In this document: piece by piece, positions 8,701 through 14,957 of the stretch
Numbering within the stretch: position 1 is the stretch's first letter
Layout of the letters: the number at the start of each line of letters is the position of its first letter
DNA from: Castellaniella defragrans_A
GTDB taxonomy: Bacteria > Pseudomonadota > Gammaproteobacteria > Burkholderiales > Burkholderiaceae_B
DNA length: 33,507 nt
Direction: 5' to 3' (one strand)
NCBI RefSeq assembly: GCF_040394755.1
Contig: NZ_JBEBRQ010000031.1
Translations under genes and position numbers: made by a program
The notes under the pieces: model-generated
Database searches by the model: none
Told to the model about the DNA's origin: nothing
The model's input: only the letters and a program-made list of their open reading frames with translations

Positions 8701-9517
8701 GATAGCGCGCCTCGACCATGAAGTGCGCGTCCGGCGTGCGGGTCTGGGGCACGTTCGAGCCCCACAACATGATGAAGCTGGAGTTGTACCAGTCGGCCGA
8801 CTCGCTGACATCGGTCTGCTCGCCCCAGGTCTGCGGGCTGGACGGCGGCAAATCGCAGTACCAGTCGTAGAAGCTCAGGACCGTGCCGCCCAGCAACGAC
8901 AAATAGCGGCTGCCGGAGGCGTAGGACACCATCGACATGGCGGGAATCGGCGAAAAACCAGCGATACGATCCGGCCCGTAGCGCTTGATCGTATAGATAT
9001 TGGCGGCAGCGATGAGCTCGTTGACCTCATCCCAATTGGAACGCACGAAACCACCGAGCCCGCGCATCGACTTGTACTGCGCCATGCGCTTGGGATCCGA
9101 GGCGATGGACTCCCAGGCCCGGACGGGATCGAGGGTCTTGCGCTGTTCGCGCCAGAGCCTGGCGAGCCGGCCGCGCAGCATGGGGTACTTGACCCGGTTG
9201 GCGCTGTACAGGTACCAGGAGAACGACGCGCCGCGCGGACAGCCCCGGGGCTCGTGGTTGGGCATACCGGGCCGGGTCCGGGGGTAATCGGTCTGCTGCG
9301 TTTCCCAGGTGACGATCCCGCCCTTGACGTAGATCTTCCAGGAACAGGATCCTGTACAGTTCACCCCGTGAGTGGAGCGAACGATCTTGTCGTGCTGCCA
9401 GCGGTTGCGATAACCGTCTTCCCAGGTCCGGTCCTCATGGACCACACTGCCGTGACCACCAGAAAACGGCTCGGTGGTTCGGGTGAAATATTTGAGACGA
9501 TCGATGAAATGACTCAC
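5762..9517 (-). CDS. narG: Respiratory nitrate reductase alpha subunit (Mo-bisMGD)
   Basis: NarG is the 1251-residue catalytic subunit that reduces nitrate to nitrite at a molybdenum-bis-MGD centre on the cytoplasmic side. The FS0 cluster ligands are H50, C54, C58 and C93 (HGVNCTGSCSW ... PRGCPRG), matching E. coli NarG. D222 in YDWYCDLPPSS is the expected aspartate ligand to molybdenum. Length is normal and no Tat or Sec signal is seen, which fits a membrane-bound cytoplasmic-facing Nar and not a periplasmic Nap. The start codon is GTG at 9517, with GGAG upstream. It follows narK by about 50 bases, too short for a clear second promoter. A long open frame on the opposite strand is a codon-bias shadow. 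Confidence 0.97.
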   Translation of the reverse strand: MSHFIDRLKYFTRTTEPFSGGHGSVVHEDRTWEDGYRNRWQHDKIVRSTHGVNCTGSCSWKIYVKGGIVTWETQQTDYPRTRPGMPNHEPRGCPRGASFSWYLYSANRVKYPMLRGRLARLWREQRKTLDPVRAWESIASDPKRMAQYKSMRGLGGFVRSNWDEVNELIAAANIYTIKRYGPDRIAGFSPIPAMSMVSYASGSRYLSLLGGTVLSFYDWYCDLPPSSPQTWGEQTDVSESADWYNSSFIMLWGSNVPQTRTPDAHFMVEARYRGAKVVSVFPDYAEGAKFGDIWLHPKQGTDAALALAMGHVILKEFHLAGRSAYFDSYCRQYTDMPFLVRLVRQGDRYVPERMVRASDFSDRLGQDNNPEWKTVAYDENTNEIIVPQGSIGFRWGQTEGGDAGKWNLELKDARGHEVQPRLTLVGAQDEVVPVAFPYFGGQHHDYFQGTDHDEVLVRNLPARRIQTTEGEVLVATVFDLFVANYGIDRGLGGENVATSFDDDVPYTPAWQERITGVKRADVITVARQFAENADKTQGKSMVILGAGLNHWYHMDMAYRGIINLVSMCGCVGQSGGGWCHYVGQEKLRPQTGWTMLAFGLDWLRPPRHMNGTSFFYAHTDQWRYEQLQVSELLSPLADPSRYKGSLIDMNVRAERMGWLPTAPQLQTNPLQVVREARAAGVDPREYAVQGLREGRLKFACEDPDHPDNFPRNMFVWRSNILGSSGKGHEYFLKHLLGTQHGVQGKDLGEDGGVKPIEVAWHDEAPQGKLDLLVTLDFRMSTTCLYSDVVLPTATWYEKNDLNTSDMHPFIHPLSAAVEPIWESRSDWEIYKDLARKFSELAVGAGLDNEDLVMQPMQHDSPGEITDPFEVRDWRKGECEPIPGKTMPNLMVVDRDYTNVYKRYTALGPLAEKLGNGGKGIAWDTKEEVEFLRNLNYRERDEGVSQGQPRINSDIDACEVILALAPETNGHVAVKAWAALSKSTGRDHTHLARSSEHEKLRYRDLVAQPRKILSSPTWSGLESEKVSYSAGYTNVHELIPWRTLTGRQELYQDHPWMRDFGEALCVYRPPVDTKTIRPMLEQKFSNGNPHVVLNFITPHQKWGIHSTYSDNLIMLTLSRGGPIVWMSEIDAAKAGIVDNDWIEVFNTNGALVARAVVSQRVPEGMTMMYHAQEKLVHIPGSEITKGRGGIHNSVTRAVLKPTHMIGGYAQLSYGFNYYGTVGSNRDEFVVVRKVRQVDWMDESHELPAQSQA

Positions 9518-9566
9518 GACATTCGCTCCGTTCCTAATTTAATCACGATACAAATCATTGGATAAC

Positions 9567-10976
9567 TCAGCACGGCACCTCGGCTTTCCGGCGCGCATAG
9601 TACCACCAGGTCACCAGGACGGAGACCACGTAGAACACCACGAAGAGCACCAGGGCCGCATAGGGCGAACCCGTCAGTTCCATGGACGTGCCGAAGCTCT
9701 TGGGGATGAGAAATCCGCCGTAGGCGCCTATCGCGCCGCTGAATCCCAACACAGCCGCCGATTCACGCGCGCCCTCGGTCGCGGCCTGCTCGCCGGACAA
9801 GCGGCGGCCAGCCAGCGTATTGAAGATCGACGGAATCATGGCGAAAGTCGAGCCGTTGCCGATCCCCGAGAGGAAGAACAGAAACAGGAAAGACGCCAGG
9901 AAGCCGTTGAAGTTGCCTGCGGACTGGCCACTGGGCAGGAAGATCATCACGCCCACGACCCCGAGGGCCATCAGCGCGAAGGTCCAGAGCGTCACGCGCG
10001 CGCCGCCGATGCGGTCCGAGAGCCAGCCGCCGAAAGGCCGCACCACGGCCCCCACCAGCGGGCCGAGCCAGGCATACTGCAACGGCCGGACCTCGGGATA
10101 GAGGAGCTTGATCAACAACGGAAAACCGGCCGAAAAGCCGATGAACGAACCGAAGGTCCCCAGGTACAGGAAGCACATGATCCAGTTGTGCTTGCGCCGG
10201 AAAATCACCGCCTGCTCGGAAAACGAGGCCTTGGCGTCGGCAATGTCATGCATGGCGACCCAGGCCAGCATGGAACAGATGATGATGAAGGGAACCCAGA
10301 TGAAAGCCGCGTTCTGGGCCCAGACATCGACCGGGCCGCCTTGCATACCCGAGAGCTCGGCATGCTGCGGACCGCCGGCCCACGGCCCCAGGATGCCCAT
10401 GGTAATCACGAGGGGCGCCAGGAACTGGACCGAAGACACGCCGAGATTCCCCAGGCCGGCGTTCAGCCCCAGGGCCGAACCCTTGCGTTCCTTGGGAAAA
10501 AAGAAGCTGATATTCGCCATCGAGGAGGAGAAATTCCCGCCGCCCAGCCCGCACAGCAGCGCCAGGAGCAGCATCGTCGAATAAGGCGTGTTCGGGTTCT
10601 GGACTGCAAGGCCCGCGCCGATCGTGGGCAACAGCAGGCTGGCCGTGGTCAGCGCCGTCCAGCGCCGCCCGCCGAACACCGGCACCATGAAGGAATAGAA
10701 GATTCGCAGCGTGGCCCCCGACAACGCCGGCAGGGCCGCGAGCCAGAACAATTGATTCCCGGTGTATTGGAAGCCGAGGTTGGGTAAATTGACTGTGACG
10801 ACGCTCCACATCTGCCAGACTGCGAAGGCGAGGAATAGCGAGGGAACGGAAATCCAAAGGTTGACGTTCGCGATCGCACTGCCTTCGCGAACCCAGAAAT
10901 CCCGATCCTCTGGTGTCCAGACAGTCAGCAGCCGCTTATTACGACGAGCGGCCTTGGGGGGGGTGGACTGGCTCAT
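9567..10976 (-). CDS. narK: NarK nitrate/nitrite transporter (MFS)
   Basis: This 469-residue major facilitator of the nitrate/nitrite porter family imports nitrate for NarG and exports nitrite. About twelve transmembrane segments are seen. The two glycine-rich nitrate signatures are present: GLGGGNFSSSMANISFFFP around residue 150 and GIGNGSTFAMIPSIFN around residue 365. The N-terminus contains TPEDRDFWVREG before the first membrane segment, typical of NarK. I chose ATG at 10976 because AAGGAG is well placed and the proposed FNR promoter lies just upstream; an earlier in-frame start would lie within that promoter. It is first in the operon narK-narG-narH-narJ-narI-parvulin. Only one narK copy is present, and whether it is the antiporter or symporter type cannot be decided by eye. 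Confidence 0.95.
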   Translation of the reverse strand: MSQSTPPKAARRNKRLLTVWTPEDRDFWVREGSAIANVNLWISVPSLFLAFAVWQMWSVVTVNLPNLGFQYTGNQLFWLAALPALSGATLRIFYSFMVPVFGGRRWTALTTASLLLPTIGAGLAVQNPNTPYSTMLLLALLCGLGGGNFSSSMANISFFFPKERKGSALGLNAGLGNLGVSSVQFLAPLVITMGILGPWAGGPQHAELSGMQGGPVDVWAQNAAFIWVPFIIICSMLAWVAMHDIADAKASFSEQAVIFRRKHNWIMCFLYLGTFGSFIGFSAGFPLLIKLLYPEVRPLQYAWLGPLVGAVVRPFGGWLSDRIGGARVTLWTFALMALGVVGVMIFLPSGQSAGNFNGFLASFLFLFFLSGIGNGSTFAMIPSIFNTLAGRRLSGEQAATEGARESAAVLGFSGAIGAYGGFLIPKSFGTSMELTGSPYAALVLFVVFYVVSVLVTWWYYARRKAEVPC

Positions 10977-11003
10977 GCCAAGCTCCTTGTTAAATGACGC
11001 GTA

Positions 11004-11045
11004 ACCATAACCCCTACAACCGACCAAGGTACTGACCTAAGTCAA
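11004..11045 (-). promoter_or_regulatory. FNR-type class II promoter of the nar operon
   Basis: On the minus strand, TTGAC-TTAG-GTCAG occupies 11045 to 11032, close to the FNR/ANR/DNR consensus TTGAT-N4-ATCAA and nearly symmetrical. The hexamer TATGGT lies at 11009 to 11004. If transcription begins near 10997, the box is centred at about -41.5 and the hexamer at -12 to -7, which is the canonical class II geometry. The leader to the narK start would be about 20 bases and contains the AAGGAG ribosome binding site. This predicts oxygen-limited induction of the whole nar operon. No two-component nitrate sensor genes are in the window. Confidence 0.7.
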
Positions 11046-11145
11046 TCCGCCCGAGAGCTGACTCATGCCTGCAACATGAGCTACGGACTTGTGAAACCAG
11101 GTAGTTGATGAGGCCAAGTATAGGACTGGCACCCGGGAAATGCAT

Positions 11146-11182
11146 GCCCTTGCAGACCGGAATCCTCCTAGTCTGCAAGGGC
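11146..11182. repeat. Perfect 12-bp inverted repeat
   Basis: GCCCTTGCAGAC at 11146-11157 pairs perfectly with GTCTGCAAGGGC at 11171-11182 around a 13-base loop. On the minus-strand transcript (serA toward narK) the loop carries AGGAGG; on the plus transcript it reads CCTCCT. There is no T-run on either side strong enough for a standard terminator. It could end serA read-through, act as an operator, or form part of an unrecognised RNA. Confidence 0.6.
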
Positions 11183-11300
11183 GTACGCGTGAGTTGTATC
11201 CTGTCCGGCAAACCTGTATCCCCAGATTTCAGACCGGCCGGAAGAACGCGAAAGAGGGATTGGCATACCGCTTACCGAGCGAGCCCGGCATGCCATCGAA

Positions 11301-11343
11301 CCGGCGAGGACCTCGCCGGGGAGCGCTGGCGGGAGCCGCCAGC
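11301..11343. terminator. Two adjacent GC-rich hairpins after serA
   Basis: CCGGCGA (11301-11307) pairs with TCGCCGG (11313-11319), and GCTGGCGG (11325-11332) pairs with CCGCCAGC (11336-11343). The second hairpin begins 9 bases beyond the serA stop. Neither is followed by a U-run, so classic intrinsic termination is uncertain; they may protect the serA mRNA 3' end. Confidence 0.35.
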
Positions 11344-11352
11344 CGCGCTATT

Positions 11353-12552
11353 TCAGACTAAATTGCAACGAATCGTGATGGGGTGGGCGCGCAAACCCTC
11401 GATCACCTGGTCGGTGACATCGCCATCGACATCGGTGATCGCATAGCCAATCTTGCCCCGGGTCTGAAGCTGCTGGCTGACAATGTTCAGACCATATTCG
11501 CCCATCAGATTACTGAGCGCGCCCATGGCGCCCGGCACGTTCTGGTGAATATGGATGATGCGCACGGCGCCGGCCTGCTCATGGTAGGGAATCTCGGGGA
11601 AATTCACCGCCCCCTTGGTGGTGCCGCTGGAGATGAAGCGCTTGAGTTTCTCCGCGACTTCGCGGCCGATATTTTCCTGGGATTCCTGCGTGCTGCCGCC
11701 AATGTGCGGGGTCAGGATCACATTGCGCATGCCGCGCAGGGGACTGTCCAGGGCCTCGTCGCGGCTCTTGGGCTCGACCGGGAACACATCGATGGCCGCG
11801 CCCGACAGATGGCCGGATTTCAGCGCCCGATGCAGCGCGGGGATATCCACCACCGTCCCGCGGGACGCATTGATGAGGATGGCGCCAGGCTTCATGGCGG
11901 CAATCGCCTCGGCATCGATCAAGTTGACCGTGTCCTTGCCGCCGGGCACGTGCAAGGTCACGACGTCGGCCTGGGCGAGGAATTTCTTCAGCGACGAAGT
12001 GGCATGCGCGTTGCCCAGGGGCAGCTTGGCCTCGATATCGTGATAGAGCACCCGCATACCGGCGGACTCCGCCAGGATACCGACCTGAGAGCCGATATTG
12101 CCATAGCCGATGATCCCGAGCGTCTTGCCGCGCGCTTCGTACGCGCCGTCGGCGGTCTTGTCCCAGAAGCCCTCGTGAACCCGGGCGTTCTTTTCGGGGA
12201 TGCGACGCAGCAGCAGGATGGCCTCGCCCAGCACCAGCTCGGCCACCGAGCGAGTGTTGGAGAACGGCGCATTGAACACCGGGATACCTTTCAGGGCGGC
12301 GCTTTCGAGATCGACCTGATTGGTTCCGATGCAGAAACAGCCGACGGCCTGAAGGTCCGGCGCCTCGGCGAAGACCGCCTGGTCCAGGTGCGTCCGCGAA
12401 CGGATTCCGGCCACGTGGGCGCCACGCAAAGCCTCGTGCAACTCGGCCCCCGTCAGCGCGCCGGGATAGGTGACCACCTCGTCGAAACCCGAGGCCACAA
12501 AAACCTCTTTGGCGCTGGGGTGAATATTTTCGAACAAGACGATGCGGGTCAT
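11353..12552 (-). CDS. serA: D-3-phosphoglycerate dehydrogenase
   Basis: This 399-residue enzyme oxidises 3-phosphoglycerate to 3-phosphohydroxypyruvate, the first step of serine synthesis. The N-terminal substrate part contains GIRSRTHLD. The Rossmann fold has GIIGYGNIGSQVG at about residues 147-159. Catalytic regions NASRGTVVDIPAL (Arg) and LTPHIGGSTQES (His) are intact. A C-terminal ACT domain (about 325-399, HIHQNVPGAMGALSNLM) is expected to bind serine for feedback inhibition. Length and architecture are those of the E. coli type, not the longer ASB-domain type. AGGAA precedes the ATG. It is divergent from ovoA, with about 190 bases between the starts, and is transcribed toward narK. Confidence 0.96.
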   Translation of the reverse strand: MTRIVLFENIHPSAKEVFVASGFDEVVTYPGALTGAELHEALRGAHVAGIRSRTHLDQAVFAEAPDLQAVGCFCIGTNQVDLESAALKGIPVFNAPFSNTRSVAELVLGEAILLLRRIPEKNARVHEGFWDKTADGAYEARGKTLGIIGYGNIGSQVGILAESAGMRVLYHDIEAKLPLGNAHATSSLKKFLAQADVVTLHVPGGKDTVNLIDAEAIAAMKPGAILINASRGTVVDIPALHRALKSGHLSGAAIDVFPVEPKSRDEALDSPLRGMRNVILTPHIGGSTQESQENIGREVAEKLKRFISSGTTKGAVNFPEIPYHEQAGAVRIIHIHQNVPGAMGALSNLMGEYGLNIVSQQLQTRGKIGYAITDVDGDVTDQVIEGLRAHPITIRCNLV

Positions 12553-12742
12553 GACGCGTTCCTATCGGGGACTGGTGGCAGAACAGGTATTGTGACGCAT
12601 TTCGGTTTGGTGAGCAGGGGCGGCCCTGATGCGGCTGGGGTCAAGGGGGGGGCGGTACATGGCGCCCCTACCCCCAACAGGTGTACCCTGAACATCACCG
12701 CCATCCACGAAATGGCTGCCCTCCACGAATACGCTCACACCC

Positions 12743-14908
12743 ATGCCTTCGACCGCTCATCCCACCCCCATCGATGCCTCCGCCACCCCCACGACCGCCG
12801 GCCCGGCGCTTTTCTCGCGCACACCGCCGCTCGCCGACCCCGACATCCCGAGGCTGCGGGCCACGATCCGGCATTATTTCCTGGATACCTTCGAGCGCTA
12901 CGAATCGCTGTTCGAATGCCTGGCCTGCGAGGAGGCCTATACGATCAAACCGATCGCGCTGCGCCACCCGCTGATCTTTTATTTCGGTCATACCGCAACC
13001 TTTTTCGTCAACAAGCTATTGCTCACGCGCATGATCGACCAGCGCCTGGATCACAGGCTGGAGTCGATGTTCGCCGTCGGCGTCGACGAGATGAGCTGGG
13101 ATGACCTGGACGAGGCGCACTATGACTGGCCGTCGGTGGCCGAGGTCCAGGCCTATCGCGACCGGGTGCGCGCCCTGGTCCTGGACCTGATCGATCACGC
13201 GCCCCTGCAATCGCCGATCGACTGGGCCAATCCCTGGTGGGCCATCATCATGGGGATCGAACACGAGCGCATTCACCTGGAGACCTCGTCGGTGCTGATC
13301 CGCCAGCAGGCGCTGCACCTCGTGCGCCCCTCGGCGGCCTGGGCGCCGCGAGGCGACACTGCCGCGCCGGCCCCGGCCAATGCGCTGGTGCCCGTCGCCG
13401 GCGGCCTGGTCTCGGTGGGCAAGCCCTATGATTCACCGCAATATGGCTGGGACAATGAATATGGCCGCCACGAGGCGCAGGTCGAGGATTTCCAGGCCAG
13501 CCGTTATCTGGTCAGCAATGCCGAGTTCCTGACGTTCGTGGAGGCCGGCGGCTATCTGAACCACCACCATTGGAATGAGGAGGGGCGCGAGTGGCTGGCA
13601 TTCAGTCAGGCGCGGCAGCCCACATTCTGGATCAAGAAAACGCAGGGCTGGGCGCTGCGGCTGATGACCAGCGAAATCCCGATGCCCTGGGCCTGGCCGG
13701 TGGAGGTCAACTATCACGAGGCCAAGGCGTTCTGCAACTGGAAGGCCTCGGAAACCGGGCAACCCGTGCGCCTGCCGACCGAGGACGAGTGGTATCGCCT
13801 GTATGATGCCGCCGGCCTGCGGGAGATCGGCGAGGCGCCGGCCGGGGCGAATATCCACCTGGATCACGGCGCCTCGTCGTGTCCGGTGGATGTCTGGCGG
13901 CACGGCGATTGGTACGACGTGGTGGGCAATGTATGGCAATGGACCGAGACGCCCACCTATCCCTTCGATGGCTTCGACGTCCACCCGGTCTACGATGATT
14001 TCACGACGCCGACTTTCGACGGCCGCCACAACCTGATCAAGGGCGGTTCCTGGATCTCGTGCGGCAATGAGGCGGTGCGCGCCTCGCGCTATGCGTTCCG
14101 GCGGCATTTCTTCCAACATGCGGGCTTTCGCTACGTGGTGTCGCGGACCCCGGCGGTGGCGCCCGGCGGCTATTATGAAACGGACAGGCTGATGTCCGAA
14201 TACGCGGAATTCCACTACGGCGACGCGTATTTCGGGGTGGCGAATTTCCCGCGCACGCTGGCGGCCCTGGCGGTCGAGGCCATGGGCGAGCGGCCCCGCC
14301 GCCGCGCCCTGGACCTCGGCTGCGCCTCGGGCCGCGCGACCTTCGAGCTGGCGCGCGCCTTCGATGCGGTGACCGGCGTCGATTTCTCGGCGCGCTTCAT
14401 CAGCCAGGGCGTGCAGCTGATCCAGACCGGGCAGTTGCGCTACACGCTGGCCGATGAGGGCGAGCTGGTGTCGTACAAATCGCGTTCGCTCGCTGAACTC
14501 GGACTCGGGGATACGGTGGACCGGGTGGCGTTCTATCAAGGCGACGCCTGCAATCTCAAGACCCAGTTCACGGACTACGATCTGGTGCTGGCGGCCAATC
14601 TGATCGACCGCCTCTACGATCCGGCGCGCTTCCTCGACCAGATCCATACGCGCATCGTGCCCGGCGGCCTGCTGCTGATCGCATCGCCCTACACCTGGCT
14701 CGAGGAGCACACGCCGCGCGCGGCGTGGATCGGCGGTTTCAAAAAGGACGCCGAGAACTACACCACCCTGGACGGCCTGAAGGACCACCTGGGCCGGCAT
14801 TTCCGCCTGATCGCCGGGCCGCTCGAGGTGCCCTTTGTGATCCGCGAGACGCGGCGCAAGTTCCAGCACACGCTCTCGGAGGTCACGCTCTGGGAACGCC
14901 TGCCCTGA
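12743..14908 (+). CDS. ovoA: OvoA: 5-histidylcysteine sulfoxide synthase / 4-mercaptohistidine N-methyltransferase
   Basis: OvoA (721 residues) joins cysteine to the imidazole C5 of histidine with oxygen, using a non-heme iron, and its C-terminal domain later methylates the mercaptohistidine to form ovothiol A. The N-terminal DinB-like domain carries the iron motif H174-x3-H178-x-E180 (EHERIHLETSS). An FGE-sulfatase-like domain follows at about 210-470 (RLPTEDEWYRLYDAAG, GNVWQWTETP, GGSWISCGNEAVRASRYAFR). The SAM-methyltransferase domain spans about 510-720, with motif I LDLGCASGRATFELA near D524. The fusion distinguishes it from EgtB of ergothioneine synthesis. The start at 12743 lacks a clear ribosome binding site, so the exact N-terminus is uncertain. 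The partner lyase OvoB is not recognised in the window. It converges with the copper receptor gene. Confidence 0.93.
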   Translation: MPSTAHPTPIDASATPTTAGPALFSRTPPLADPDIPRLRATIRHYFLDTFERYESLFECLACEEAYTIKPIALRHPLIFYFGHTATFFVNKLLLTRMIDQRLDHRLESMFAVGVDEMSWDDLDEAHYDWPSVAEVQAYRDRVRALVLDLIDHAPLQSPIDWANPWWAIIMGIEHERIHLETSSVLIRQQALHLVRPSAAWAPRGDTAAPAPANALVPVAGGLVSVGKPYDSPQYGWDNEYGRHEAQVEDFQASRYLVSNAEFLTFVEAGGYLNHHHWNEEGREWLAFSQARQPTFWIKKTQGWALRLMTSEIPMPWAWPVEVNYHEAKAFCNWKASETGQPVRLPTEDEWYRLYDAAGLREIGEAPAGANIHLDHGASSCPVDVWRHGDWYDVVGNVWQWTETPTYPFDGFDVHPVYDDFTTPTFDGRHNLIKGGSWISCGNEAVRASRYAFRRHFFQHAGFRYVVSRTPAVAPGGYYETDRLMSEYAEFHYGDAYFGVANFPRTLAALAVEAMGERPRRRALDLGCASGRATFELARAFDAVTGVDFSARFISQGVQLIQTGQLRYTLADEGELVSYKSRSLAELGLGDTVDRVAFYQGDACNLKTQFTDYDLVLAANLIDRLYDPARFLDQIHTRIVPGGLLLIASPYTWLEEHTPRAAWIGGFKKDAENYTTLDGLKDHLGRHFRLIAGPLEVPFVIRETRRKFQHTLSEVTLWERLP

Positions 14909-14919
14909 GCAACGCGCCA

Positions 14920-14944
14920 GGCCTCACCCAAAAGGGGCAAGGCC
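14920..14944. terminator. Possible bidirectional terminator between ovoA and the copper receptor gene
   Basis: GGCCT (14920-14924) pairs with AGGCC (14940-14944), and inside it CCC (14927-14929) pairs with GGG (14934-14936) across AAAA. A short mismatched interior loop separates the two. It lies in the 49-base gap between converging genes. There is no clear U-run, so this is weak. Confidence 0.3.
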
Positions 14945-14957
14945 CGGCGGCACGCGG

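Larger units (their letters stand above)
10977..11352. other. Intergenic region between narK and serA
   Basis: About 375 bases with no supported gene. Going from narK, it holds a -10 element, an FNR-type box, a short dyad (CTCATG at 11062-11067 with CATGAG at 11075-11080, 7-base spacer), a perfect 12-bp inverted repeat, and two GC-rich hairpins directly behind the serA stop. I searched for NarL-type heptamers and saw none convincing. The short dyad could be an extra activator site for the nar operon, but this is unsupported. Confidence 0.6.

Noticed and set aside
5735..9565. A very long open frame on the plus strand opposite narG
   Set aside because: It mirrors narG codon for codon in a GC-rich genome, shows no family motifs, and narG itself is unambiguous.
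11014..11211. A 65-codon minus-strand frame with AGGAGG in the preceding hairpin loop
   Set aside because: It would run through the FNR box, has an atypical composition, and the spacing from AGGAGG to the internal ATG (about 19 bases) is too long.
11046..11300. NarL-type heptamers upstream of the nar promoter
   Set aside because: No convincing TACYYMT copies or inverted pairs were found by eye.
11383..13104. A long plus-strand open frame across serA and the start of ovoA
   Set aside because: It overlaps two clear genes and carries no recognisable domain.
13433..14869. A long open frame on the minus strand opposite ovoA
   Set aside because: Arg- and His-rich low-complexity translation with no domain; a shadow of ovoA.
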